DNA of 64,000 nt from NCBI RefSeq assembly GCF_022376445.1, contig NW_025955085.1, positions 58,384 through 122,383 of the forward strand, given 5' to 3'. Made by a program: the position numbers and the translations under genes. Position 1 is the first letter of the stretch. Each line of letters opens with the position of its first letter. Positions 25,640 to 37,090 of the stretch are shown one piece after another. The notes beneath the pieces were generated by a model. It saw nothing but the letters and a program-made list of their open reading frames with translations, searched no databases and was not told the origin of the DNA. Source of the DNA: Fomitopsis serialis (Eukaryota; Basidiomycota; Agaricomycetes; Polyporales; Fomitopsidaceae).

Positions 25640-27705
25640 TCACTGCTCGCCAGGGAGGACGGAAGCCAGATGCATGAGCTCGTCCCACCTTTCGTCGTCC
25701 TTCCAGCCCACGGTCTTGTCCGCTTTCAAGGCGTACACCTTCTTCATGTTCTTCGCGGTGACGTTCAGGCCGGCTTGGAGCGACTTCACCTCGGCGTCAA
25801 TGGAGTCGAGCCACAGCTTCACGGTTGCGATCTGCGAGAGCTTCATCAATGGCAGACGGTACGCCCAGAAGACACGGTCGGTGCCGTGGGACACGTAGCC
25901 TATCGCTCACGCTCAGCACGGTGAGACAGCAGGGAGAAAGACTACTCACCGCCCGTCATTGCCGACAGCTGCTCGGGCACCCAGCCAATCTCGTACCGCA
26001 GTATGGGGTAGCCAGCGTGATCAAGTCCCTTGCCAGGATCCGCAGAGGGATGTAGACCTGCGCGTCCGAGAGCGCCGTGCCCATGAACTTGGTGACCTGC
26101 GCCTGGGTGGGGTTGTCCGGCAGGGCCGGGTAGCACGCGAAGAGCTTCTGGGTCACGTCAGCGGAGAAGTACCGCTCCATATTGACCACGCAGTCGGCCA
26201 TAGTGGTGATGCCGGGGTGGATGATCCCGTAGACATACCACTCCTCCGTGAGGTTGCCCATGATGATGTACTGCACGCCTTTGTCTTTCAGGCCCCGCGC
26301 GAGGTTGCCCGAGCGCTGCCACTCCATCATCTCGGGCGGGGGCGACACCCACACGCCGTCGATGGTGTCGCGGAACGTGTCGTACGGAGCAGGAACCGAC
26401 CCGTTCAGAAGAACCTTCATGAACGCTTCCGCTGGAAACTTGGTGGTGTCGCGCAGGTCCGAAAGCGCGGTAGGCGAAGAGGGGTCCAGGCCGAGAGCCT
26501 TGCAAACAGCCTCGAATTGCAGGCGATGGTCAGCCTTGGTGCTCGGCGTCGTCCTGTACGGCTAGTCAGTCCCTGGGCTAGCACCGAAAAATGGGATCAA
26601 ACTCACAGAATCGCGTTAGATTGAAGGAAAGCGGACTGGAAAGGTGCCTTCTGGCCGTCGGGAAGTTGCGATGCATGGTGCAATATCTGGTGAACCGAAT
26701 GGGCACCTGCAGAGTCTCCGGCAATCTGGATGTTGGTAGGATCACCTATCAATAACGATGAGCCGCCTCACTTGCATGGCGATGACGAAGAATGTTTACC
26801 CCCGAACTTGTCAATATTGTCGTGCACCCACAAGAGTGCCTGCCACTGGTCCTTGAAACCATAGTTGCCAGAGATGTCCGGGGTGTCGCTTGCGAGGAAA
26901 CCAAGGATGGAGACACGGTAACCGATGTTCACGACGACTTGTGTCTTCTCGGCAGCCCAGTACTGAGCCTGCGAGTTCAGTTCATGGGGAGAACCAGTTT
27001 GCAGGAATCTGCTACGTCTCTTGAGTTTCATGTGCATCGTGCATATCGAAGGGGACTAACCCGCCGTGAATGTAAACCAACACAGGGTACTTGAACGGCG
27101 AATTCGGCGAGAACTGAGGTGGGCAGACAACGTTGAGGAACAGCCTAAACCCTGCATGAGCCTCCCGTAGTGGCAGTAGATTGGGCTATTGTACGTACGG
27201 ATTCTCAGTGGGCTTGCCTAAGCCGACCAGTTCCGGGAGGTTGACGCCTTTTCCGACTATGAGCTACACGTCGATGAGTGCGTCCAAGTACTAAATACCT
27301 ACCAGGGACGTCAGGGAGCGGCTGCGCGCAGTCTGCAAATAATAATCAATCCAACGTTCGCCTTGCACGACTCTAACGCGACTCACAAGCACTTTCGTAA
27401 ATGTAGACTTTGTTCTCATAGCGGTGGTCGCGGGCAGAGGCTGCGGATCCTGCCACCTGCCCGTATAGAGTGCATACGGGATCTCTAGAGACGATCGTGC
27501 GATCGTCAGTCGGATTCATAAATGCCGAACGAAAAGAACAGAACCTCACCCAAGAAAGCAGGTGCACCGTTTGTGGCGCGCCACCAGTAATGGGGCCGTA
27601 CTTGGTGTTGACCACCAACTGCTCGGAGTGCGCCGCGAGCTGAGTCTCGAGTTGGTCGTCGGGCACGCAGGGATTGAAGCTCTTGGAATCGGTGGTGGAA
27701 GACAT
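25640..27705 (-). CDS. Type-B carboxylesterase/lipase, copy B (frame breaks)
   Basis: Paralogue of copy A with the same exon plan. The ATG at 27705 gives MSSTTDSKSFNPCVPDDQLE, then VVNTKYGPITGG. Recognisable parts are VVNIGYRVSILGFLASDTPD, GNYGFKDQWQALLWVHDNID, the nucleophile block DPTNIQIAGDSAGAHSVHQI, YIIMGNLTEEWYVYGI (acid) and the His block MSHGTDRVFWAYR; it ends SVLPGEQ at 25640. At least three one-base shifts break the frame: after PITGG (near 27590, GGC/CGC junction), at the LP..DHRYENK segment (near 27435), and at DLI..AGYP (near 26020). All catalytic residues are still encoded, so the damage is recent or is an assembly artefact. A TTTATA on the plus strand (27714-27719) sits too close to the ATG to be its TATA box. 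Confidence 0.8.
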
Positions 27706-29430
27706 GCTCAGAGTTTATAAGTGGGGAGCGGTTAGCAATTCGACGAGGGCAGCTACTACTCGAGCGGTAGAAAGGAGAGTCTGGTCTGCAGCGTCGCACG
27801 ATGCAAGTATTTATGCAGTCTTGAGTTCAAGGACGCGCGGCATGCAGTTCTATGCATCCGTGTCCACCAGATGGCCGCGGTAACCCTACCCAACAAATGT
27901 TGAGAGTCCACCGAGCATACAGCAATGGAACTGGAGTATTTGGGAAGCGAACAGTCGAAGTTGGTGAATGGCGCATATTCGATGACCGCAGTCAAGGTTC
28001 TAGGCATTTTGTCACTGTCTGGTGGGTGTCCGTTGACGTTCGATTCGCCACAGTCGGCATACGATTGTTAGGACGATTGCCTAGAATGGAGCAGATATGC
28101 TGGGGGCACTTGAGCTTGATATGCTAGGCCAGGCGCACATCGCCCCATGGCGCCTTTTTCCATCATCAGCGGTCATTGAGGCGTGCCGCTTATGTCTGCA
28201 AGACATCAGATATCGTGGATGCATGAACAGGTCGTATGATGCGGAGGCGTACATTGGAAGTCGGAAGTCGGGTACAACTGGGCCTGCTCGGCTCGATGCT
28301 CTGAGGGAGACAGGCAGCCATTGGTACCGTCCCGATGCGGATTGGCTAATGCACGGCACGATCGTGTCTCGACCGTTGACATCCTCTTCCAAAGTTGAGA
28401 CTTCGCTGCCATCCTCAGCTGGAAGCTCTTGAGCTGCAACGGCATAGAAGTGCTTTCGCCAACGTGTTCAATCGTCAGATGAGCACGCCCATGATGTTGC
28501 GAGATATCAGGTATTGGAGGGACTCATCATAGGCTGGTCATCCAGATCGCCAGTCTAGCGCGGCAAAACCTAGAGTAGTATGCGCATTACCCTCTCGACC
28601 AATCTGAGCGCGATGAGCGCTGGGCGTCGTAAACCGGTGTGTATGCAGTCATTCATCTATGTAGATTTGTCTGGATCTTTAATTTTTACGGTCGGCAGTT
28701 TCTATCGTCCGCTCAAGGCACTTTCAGCGCATCGGTCAAATTACCTGTACACTGCCTGCGGTCATCAGACAGGCGACAGAGAACATGAGTGGAATGCATG
28801 CAGTCACTTAACTGCTAACCGTCATGCCCTCTTCCTGCGCCGCATTGATTCCGCGGACACCTTCGGTCGTTTGATCCAACCGCGATCCGTCGGTTCCTAC
28901 TGATTCATATACAGAGCACTCACTGCTCGAGTAAGTACCTCATCACCAGTACGCAGAATCTCGCAGAAACGTGAGGTGAATCCTGCCAGGAACCTGATTC
29001 ATAACTGTCGATTTGCTGTCGATCGTCAGTACTTACTCCTCCTCCTCCTCCTCAGTGGGAAGTTGCCACATCAATATCATGCTACTGCTCACGATTGAAT
29101 GATCACGATACCGGACGGTGTACATGTTATCTCCTCATACTTGCGTATTTGGGGCAAATTGAAGCTGTTCGCGGCACGTCAAAGGAGGCTGTGTGAACAC
29201 AGACGACGAAGATCAGGTGAGAGAAGCCACTGGCGGAAAGCAAGTAGACTGGTGTTCATTTCAATCGAACTGCCTGAGTCGTTCGCATATTTGGCAGTGA
29301 AGCCGATTTGGCCATACCCGAATTCATACTTGACGCGAATCGTAGGATACTGCGTGACTACCGTTCGTTGAGTTTATCGCTCTTCCGATGAACAACGAAA
29401 ACATTCCGTGGTCACAGTCTACCAACCACG
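27706..29430. other. 1.7-kb stretch between esterases B and C; (CTC)n at 29037-29053
   Basis: Open frames up to 111 codons (28097-28432 plus, 28081-28392 minus) lack motifs and overlap each other on opposite strands. A (CTC)n microsatellite lies at 29037-29053. I see no gene that I can support. Confidence 0.4.
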
Positions 29431-31486
29431 TCATGGTTCGCTCTCCCCTGGATGCGCCGTTCGGAGGCGCATCAGATAGTCCCACCTATCATCTTCCTTC
29501 CAACCAACTGTCTTGTCTTCCTGCAAAGCAAGCACTTTCTTCGGGTCCCTGGCGTTGGCGTTCACACCGGCTTCGAGCGATTTGGTCTCCGTATCGATGA
29601 CGTCGAGCCATGTCCTGGCAGCAACGATCTGGGACGGTTCCAGCGAGGGCAGGCGTAGCGTCCACAGCAGCCGGTCGGTCCCATGGGTTACATACCTTCA
29701 GTGTCGAGTTCAACGAATCAGCATGTATCACGTCCATAGAGCATCGCCGCTTACCATACGGCCGGTATTGCTCCGGCGTCCATCTTATCTCATACCTCAA
29801 CACCGGGAAGGCGGCGTTCAACAGGTCCCTCGCAAATAACCTGACCGGGAAGTGCACCTGCCCATCCGCGAGCACGTCTCCCATGTACCGCTCGAGCTGC
29901 TTCTGGTCCGCATCCTGGGGGACCGCGGGGTAACACGCGAGCATCTTGTCCACGACGTCGCCCGGGTAGTACCGTCGCACATTATGCACCACGTCCTCCT
30001 CGGTGTTTACCGGATGCGCGATGCTGTACAGGTACCACTCCTCCGTGAGGTCCCCGACGACGATGCTCCGCACGCCCTTCTCGCGGAGAGCGCGCGCGAA
30101 CCCGCCCGAGCGCTGCCAGGCCATCGGGTCGGGCGTCGTGGCGAGCCAGGTGCCGTCAAGCGCGCCGCGGAAGGATCCGAATTCGGTACCGATCTTGTCT
30201 GTCTCGATGACGTGGGTGAGCTTGTCCCATGGAAGAGTGGAGGTGTCTCGTAGCCGGCTAAGAGCGTCTGCCGAGGAAGGGTCTAACCCCAGGACCCTGC
30301 AAAGTGCTTCGAATTGTGGGCGGAGCTCGGTGGGCGACTTGGGGATCGTCCTAGCCTAAAATGAGGGAACGTTCTCCGCCTACAGAGATGTATGGAACTC
30401 GCACAAGATCGCATTAGACTGGAGCATGGCAGATTGAAATGGGGCTTGTTCGCCGTCCGGCAGGCGAGAGGCGTGGTGTAGTATCTGGTGAACTGAATGA
30501 GCGCCCGCCGAGAGACCTGTCACCTGTACGTTTGTGGGATCGCCTGGCTCATTGCGTTTAGCGCACTTCACGGGTTCAGCTTTATGCACCCTTACCGCCG
30601 AACTTCGCGATGTTGTCTCTGATCCACAGTAGGGCGAGCCACTGGTCCTTGAATCCGAAGTTGCCCTCCACTTTGGACTGTCGCAGGCAAGGAAACCGAA
30701 CACCGAAAGTCGATAACCTATGTTCACCCACACTTCTGACCTCTCCGCAGCAACGTAGGGTGCTTGTGCGCTCAGCCCATGGGGGGAACCAAACTGCAAG
30801 AACCTGACATTGCATGGCGTGAGATGTGTGTCCTTGGACGATAATCAATAGCCCTGACCCGCCATGAATGTAGACTTTGACCGGATACTTGGAGCTCGAC
30901 GAAGTGTTCGGTGGGCAGACAACGTTGACGAATAGTCTGAGACAAAAACAGTGAGTACTGGATGATAAAGGTTCCGTCATGGTACACACGGATCCTCGGA
31001 CGGCTTCCCCAGACCAAGCCTATCCTCACGCGGTATACCTAGTTGGGAGGGTACGCATAAGCGCAAGGGGTCGTATAAGCCATTCTAATACGCACCAGCA
31101 CCCTGGCCGTCATTCGTTGGTTGCGCGCAATCTAGGGTGGAAAACGTCGATCAATATATGATAAATCACGCCCTGACAGCGATCTGCTCACATTTGCTTT
31201 CATAGATGTATTCCTTGTCGTCGTACCGGTAACCCGTAGGGAGGGGTATCGGATCTTCAAACCTGCCAGGAGGCAGCGCGTACGGTATCTCTGCAACGAG
31301 AGTTGTATGAGATCAAGCTGATCGACAAAGATCGCCTTGGAGTGGTAGTTGGCTGGTTCGGGACGCACCTAAGAAGACAGCTGCTCCGTTAGCTGCTCGC
31401 CCTCCCTTGACAGGACCGAACTGAGTGTGGACGGTGATGCGCTCGGTGCTCTTGGTGAGCTCCTCTTGCAGGTGAACTCGAGCCAT
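29431..31486 (-). CDS. Type-B carboxylesterase/lipase, copy C (one frame break)
   Basis: Third esterase of the array. Similarity starts at or just before the ATG at 31486 (MARVHLQEELTKSTERITVH, then QFGPVKGGRAANGAAVFLG). Because copy A aligns further upstream through SAGSYRRLHHR, the true start may be upstream of 31486. Key blocks: FVNVVCPPNTSSSSKYPVKV with YIHGGS, GLSAGAHSVHQILHHASR (nucleophile Ser), GVRSIVVGDLTEEWYLYSI (acid), and YVTHGTDRLLWTLRLPSLEP (His). It ends RTAHPGESEP with its stop at 29431-29433. One base is missing near 30672, between FLACDS and KVEGNFGFKDQW, which breaks the frame in front of the catalytic Ser exon. The rest is well conserved. Confidence 0.82.
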
Positions 31487-31583
31487 CCTGTGGTGAAGAC
31501 GACGGTACGAACCTGCAGACGCAGCGAGGGCAGACAAGCTCGACGGACGGAGCAGAGGGGCTCCGTAGCTTGGCAGACCTAGT

Positions 31584-31592
31584 CTATATATA
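31584..31592 (-). promoter_or_regulatory. Putative TATA box of esterase C
   Basis: CTATATATA on the minus strand about 100 bp upstream of the esterase C ATG. This fits a TATA position for a short 5' leader. Inferred from sequence and spacing only. Confidence 0.4.
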
Positions 31593-32132
31593 GTCCGCTG
31601 AATCGCTCGAGGAGAGAACCAAGACATGATAACGGCGGGCCGCAGTGTCACAGGTCCAGTGGGCATGTCGACATGGCCCCTAAGCTTCCAGCATATGTAC
31701 TTTTTGAGTGTCCCACACGCACGACGGAAGTTGTAAGTGTCCTCTGTCAGCGAGAGCCTTAGAACTGATACGACACTTTGAATCTCCGTGATGATGGTTC
31801 TATCGACGACACCAATGCTTAATGCAGAAAGGCAGGTGGACCACGCATCAGCTGTCGATTCATGCAGTTGCGTCAGATCTGCAGGAGTCAATATAGAATT
31901 TCAGGGCCGGTACGGTGACCACAAGCGTTGACGCACCTATGCACACAGAATGGACGCTGGTCGAGTTCGGGATGGTTAATGTGGACAAGACGAACATCAA
32001 TGCGATAATAAAATGAAATGAATGCGTAGAGACAACCAGTGGGCCTTGTACCGTTCCCGTACGAATATAAATAATCAGCTGTGGCACAGTCGTTTGTCAG
32101 TACTTCAGCCACACATAAGACACCTCGAGCAC
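31593..32132. other. Intergenic between esterase C and the TBC-domain gene
   Basis: Upstream region of esterase C on one side and 3' side of the TBC gene on the other. No other coding sequence is recognisable. Confidence 0.45.
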
Positions 32133-34294
32133 TCACCCTCCATGCAAAAGCGGCTCAAAGATCCGCTCCCCAACACCAAGTACCACACCCCCAACAAAAC
32201 TGCTCATCCTCTTCCACTCCCTCCCCAACGTATGCCTCTCCCTATGCTCCGAAAAGCCCCTGAACAGCCCCGCCGACCCGCCGCTCTGCAGCCCATACAC
32301 CGCAACGGCGACGCCGAGCACGAGCACGGCACCCGCGACCATCGTCTTCCGCTGCAAGACCAGATGCCTTGGCTTCTTCAGCCGCCTCCGCTCCCGGTCC
32401 TTGGCCCTGGACCGTCGCTTGCCGCGCGGAGACGCGCCCTCCTCATCGGACTCGACCTCGTCGTCCGGCTCGATCCACGGGACTACGATGAGCTCGGGCT
32501 TCGTCACCATCAGCTCCGCGTCGTCGTCCGGCGGCAGCTCCGACGTGTCCTCGGACCAAGTGAGCATCACGCTCTGGGGGCCCATGATCGTCGCGAGCGC
32601 GATGGACGGGTGAGAGGGCGGGAAGCGCGCGTAGAGGTCGTCGGCTTGCATGAGCAGAGACGTGAGGGAGACGCGTGGGCGCGGAGGGGCGGCGTCGTCG
32701 GATTGGGTGACTGTAGATGCGCGCGAGAGGGGGCGCTTCTCGGAGAGGTCTCCTTCGTCAGGATTTGATGCTGGCTCTGTCGACGCACTCTCAGGTTCGT
32801 CGGAAGAGAGTAGAGATGTTGACGATGTGTCGGCTTTCTCGTGTATATCGTCCTCGGCTTCTGATTCGAGGCCAACAGTCGTGGATTCGTCGTCACCGGC
32901 TGTGGATGAAGTGTCGGACATAGCGGAAAGAGAAGTCACTGCCGTCATGTCGTCGCTGAAGTCTGCAGGCCGCTCTTCGACTATGTTGTCCAACGACTCC
33001 GCACTCGATTCGACAACGATTGCTGCGTCTGGGGTATCTGCGGTTGACGCTGCCATAGGCTCGTGCTCAGCTTCTGCACACGTGCCTTCGTCTGGGATCG
33101 CATCATCATACTCTTCGTATAACTCAGGAAGTGTGCTCAGCACGGAATGGACCATGCCCTCGTCGCCTGCTTCTACTAGTTGCCGTACTTCGTCTCGTCT
33201 CGACAAGACGACCTGCTCGCAGAAACGCCATCGTCAGTACCACTTGTGGTCGAATGGGGGAACCAACGAACCGCGGCAACGAGGTAAACGACGGCACTTG
33301 GATGTCTGCATAAGAGGTAATCGAAGATATGCTGGATCAAGGGCAACGTCGGTACGTCATGAGAGAGCAGGGTGAGGATGTTTGAGAGCGCGAAGTACGG
33401 CAGTGGTGACGTGCTGACAACAAGGTGTGAGCCAGCTATGTAGTGGTGAGCTCATGCGAGACTGACCGTTCCAGCACTGATGAAAAATCAGGGTCCAGTT
33501 CGTGAAGCAAGCGCTTGAGAATTCTGTCATACAGTTAGCCCTGCACTGAGTCGTATCATGCTCGATGAAGCGAAACAAAGTACCTCAACAATCCCAGTAC
33601 GGGCTCGAGCGTCATGCCCATCGCATCGCGAATTCGATGCAAACTCATCTTCTCCACAGATGAAGCCTGCGCCTCGGACGGTAGTGTCAGGAACAGGACA
33701 GACACGATGTCATGAAAGCCCTGTGAACATGGTCATGCATATAGTCATGGCCTCAGGCGTGTATGGGTGACTCACCTGGAAGTAATTGAGATGGCGCCGT
33801 TTACGGAAGACGGATACAATCAGCTCATGTAGCTGCTCCTTCAAGTGTTCCCTGTCCGGTCCCTCGTCTGCCCAGATGTTATCTGTTTGAGTCAACACAG
33901 GGCGAAGAATGGCTCTAGTCACCTACTGGGTACAAGACAAAACTCCGGTTGGTGTCCAGGCCAATCTGGCGTTCATCCCTATGGGCTAAAGCGGCATCAA
34001 GATCCGCAGACAGGTCAAGCTTTGTACTGTCGGGAGCATCTGTAGTAGCAGATGATTCTGACGGTGTGTCCGCCGTTGGTATACTGGATTTGGCGGTCCG
34101 GGAGTCTACGTGCAGCAGCTGTGGCCTTCCTCAAGCGTTACTCCCATTGTCTCGCCTTCAGTACTGGCTACTCACCATAATGTTTTACGTTCATCTCGGA
34201 ACCCATGCGGTTCAAGGCTTCTCTTCCGCAATGCATCCCAGTCCAAAGAGGCAGAGGTCAGGATAGCGCGTTCCGTGACCTCGCCGGAGCCCAT
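32133..34294 (-). CDS. TBC-domain Rab GAP, TBC1D20/Gyp8-like
   Basis: Rab GTPase-activating protein of the ER-anchored TBC1D20/Gyp8 group, which acts on Rab1/Ypt1-type GTPases in ER-Golgi traffic. The order of blocks is LDWDALRKRSLEPHGF, the AHRDERQIGLDTNRSFVLYP segment that is diagnostic for TBC1D20, HLKEQLHELIVSVFRKRRHL with NYFQ joined by splicing to GFHDIVSVLFLTLPSEA, and MGMTLEPVLGLL. Later comes HPSAVVYLVAAV joined to LSRRDEVRQLVEAGDEGMVH, then a long acidic, Ser-rich linker. At the C-terminus a basic stretch is followed by one hydrophobic helix (MVAGAVLVLGVAVAVYGL), matching the family's tail anchor. The RKAWPLLL block before AHRDERQ is disturbed by a small indel near 34125. The start is uncertain: 34294 (MGSGEVTERA) is the most downstream in-frame ATG, and the frame is open further upstream. 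Confidence 0.85.
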
Positions 34295-34806
34295 GAGTCG
34301 CGTCCAGAGTAGATATAAGATGGTCGCCTCAAGAGCTACGAAAACGAGATGGGAGGTGGTCTCTGAGTGCTGCGTCGAGGAGGAGGCAAGGAGGAGGTCG
34401 ACGTCGAGCTTGCGGCGCGTGGCAGGCGCCCATGGGACCGGGCTTTACAAAACAGGCGCCCATGTCAGTCCCAGGGAAACTTGGTCGAATTTGACGAGGA
34501 TTTTGACACTCTCCTTTGACTCGCCTCCTCCGCTGTGTGTGGCAGACCAGTGCTCTCTGTATCATATTTCCCAGTAATTCACAAGAATCCCTTTCGTCGG
34601 AGGCACCCAGGTGGGTATAACTGCATCAGCATTCAGCTCACTCAGACCGAGTCAGGCTGCTTCTTCTCACATTCAGGCTCACATGGCTTCTCTGTAGGAC
34701 CACGCACGCAGGTCATACTCCAGCGCACGATCTGTTCAGCCCTAGGCCAGTGGTACTTCTAACCGAGAGAGTACGAGTCACACAGCCCGCGGTTTGACCC
34801 TCTGCC
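34295..34806. other. Divergent promoter region (TBC gene / cystathionine gamma-synthase)
   Basis: The two flanking genes point away from each other. The in-frame extension of the TBC protein may reach to about 34440. An 11-bp direct repeat (CAGGCGCCCAT) occurs twice at about 34421-34464. Confidence 0.45.
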
Positions 34807-36887
34807 ATGTCCGCAACCCTCATGAGCACCAACGACCAACGCGCAACATTGGGGAAACCCGTCCCGCCATTCACCGCGCATGCAATCTCCGTGTCACTCC
34901 CTACTTGGGATGACAATGTGGGCTACGAGGAGGGAGACAAGCGGGTGGCCGATGTCATGGTCATTGGCTATCCAAGATTCTTCATCCATCTGAGCATTCA
35001 GAAAGCACGTCGCGATCTCTCAGTGACTCCCACACATGTTGACGTTCCGTAGCTAGCCGCGATCTGCGAACAAAAGTTCGGCACGCATGGGGAGCGGTGT
35101 TTGCTCTGCCCCACCCGCAAGGTTGCAGAGGCCTGCCGAGCCTTCATGATCGACCGCTCCTCCAAAACCGGACCCGCCGTCCCAGTGCGCCTCGTCCAGT
35201 TCCTCATCTGCCCCGAAGACGACGTAGAAACCCTCAACCAATGCATCGAGCTCCACATCGTTCTCTTCCCGGGCGACTCTTTCCCGCTCGCCAAGCAGTT
35301 TTTCCAGCACGCAGGTAACTGTATATCGAGCAGACGGGCGGAGCGCTGTCTTGCCATGCTCGGAGAACTCCCCGGGGTCACCGGAGCAGGAATCCCTATG
35401 CCCGCCGTCTCCCGCCCGCCCACTCGCGTGCCGAACAGACACTACTCAAAGAAGAGCTTCGGCAGGTCCCCACCTCACTCGCCAGCGTCGTCTCACTTCC
35501 GCAATGGCCCATTCCGGTCGCCGGAAGAGGCACTGAAAGCGGATGAGGTGCTCAGTGCGGACCAGAGCGTGTACTTGGAGGAGCGGTACGGGCGCAACCT
35601 ACCTCTTGAGTCTGCGGTTGCTTGCAAGCGTGCGCTGCGTCGGAGAATAGCAGGTGTGCTATTGAGGGACACCCCGAACGATTGGTCGAATGCTGGTGGC
35701 AACGAGGCAGAGATCGGTCCTAGTACTCGAGGAGTCGACAATGTCGCGGAGGACGACGTCTTCTTGTTCCCAACAGGCATGTCGGCCATCTGGCACGCGC
35801 ACCAGGTCGCGCTGGCAGCTCGGCCTGCTGCTAAGAGCATATGTTTCGGGTGTGTAAAGAGATACGATGTCACCGCAGAAGTCGCTCATCGAATGCGACA
35901 GGTTCCCATATACGGACACATTGAAGATCCTGGAGAAGTGGGGCCCGGGCTGCTGGTTCCTGGGTAACGGCCTCGACAAGGACATCGACGAACTCGAAGC
36001 TATCCTCGAAAAGGAGGCTGCGGCTAACCCGTCGAAGCCACCAGCGCTTGCTCTCTTCACTGAGTTCCCGTCGAACCCTCTTCTCCGCTGCGCCGATCTC
36101 TCTCGCCTGCGCGCCCTCGCAGACAAGTATGACTTCCTCATCGTCATCGACGAGACGATCGGGAACTTCGTCAACGTCGAGGTGCTCCCCTACGCGGATA
36201 TTGTCGTGAGCAGCCTGAGCAAGATTTTCAGCGGCGACGCCAACGTCATGGGTGGCAGGTACGTCCTCCCTGCCTGCACCCTCCTGCTCATCTAACGGTG
36301 CTCACAGCATGGTCCTCAACCCTCGAGGTAAACGATATGTCGAGCTGAAAGCCATGGTCTCCGACCTTTACGAGGACCTCTACTTCGACGAAGATGCTGT
36401 CTTCATGGAGCGCAACTCGCGCGACTTCCGGCGGCGCATCCAGATCATCGACGCCAACGCGCTCGCCGTCTGCTCCTTCCTCTACTCCCGCTCCCTCGCC
36501 GCCTCGCCGCCGCCCCCGCGCACGGTCGTCAAACGCGTGTACTACCCCAAATGGGAGACGCCGCAGCACTACGAGCGCTGCCGCGTACGCGAGGGCAACG
36601 GACTCGGCGGACTGTTCAGCGTGACATTCACGTCTGCGGCGGCGAGCCGCGCGTTCTACGACACCCTCAGCTGCCAGAAGGGCCCGAGCCTCGGCACGAA
36701 CTTCACGCTCGCGAGCCCGTACGTCATCCTTGCGCACTACGCGGAGCTCGAGTGGGCAGCGCAGTATGGTGTCGAGCAGAGCCTCGTGCGTGTGAGTGTC
36801 GGTATGGAGGACAGGGAGGAGCTGTTGAAGGACTTTGAGAAGGCGCTGCAGGCGGCGGAGGCGACGCTGGACGGTGCTGACGCATAA
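34807..36887 (+). CDS. Cystathionine gamma-synthase (Str2/Met-7 type)
   Basis: PLP enzyme of the transsulfuration/methionine pathway that condenses cysteine with an O-acylated homoserine to give cystathionine; cytosolic. The ATG at 34807 gives [20 protein letters not shown], and [20 protein letters not shown] is the typical fungal N-terminus. The PLP region has [20 protein letters not shown], then after a 54-nt intron (about 35851-35904) [19 protein letters not shown]. Further blocks are [32 protein letters not shown] (Asp contacting the PLP pyridine) and [18 protein letters not shown] with the Schiff-base Lys. After another intron follow [12 protein letters not shown] and a C-terminal domain ending [10 protein letters not shown]. 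The first intron (about 34998-35053) joins in frame only as a GC-AG intron or with a one-base error. Otherwise intact and probably functional. Confidence 0.92.
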
Positions 36888-37090
36888 GCAGCTGGACTCA
36901 AACACCAGAGACTATCCACCAGAGCTAAGTAGACGGTGAAGGAAAGGCGCACTGAGCGGATCCAACTCCCTCAGATATCTTGACCCTGGTCAGGCGCGCC
37001 AGCATACCAACTACCAAAATTACGTAGAATACTTGTCCAACCAAGATGTAGCAATACCCATACATACTAGTCACTCAAGCAACGTCTGTA

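Noticed and set aside
22440..31486. Esterase array as a secondary-metabolite gene cluster
   Set aside because: No polyketide synthase, NRPS, terpene cyclase, P450 or pathway regulator lies nearby; the flanking genes are membrane-traffic and unrelated membrane proteins.
31313..31891. 192-codon minus-strand frame as a separate gene
   Set aside because: Only its last part matches the esterase N-terminus. The upstream part contains the TATA-like element and no motif, so it is promoter read-through of esterase C.
36288..36905. 205-codon open frame on the minus strand
   Set aside because: Lies antisense to the conserved C-terminal exon of cystathionine gamma-synthase; it is a shadow of GC-rich codons.
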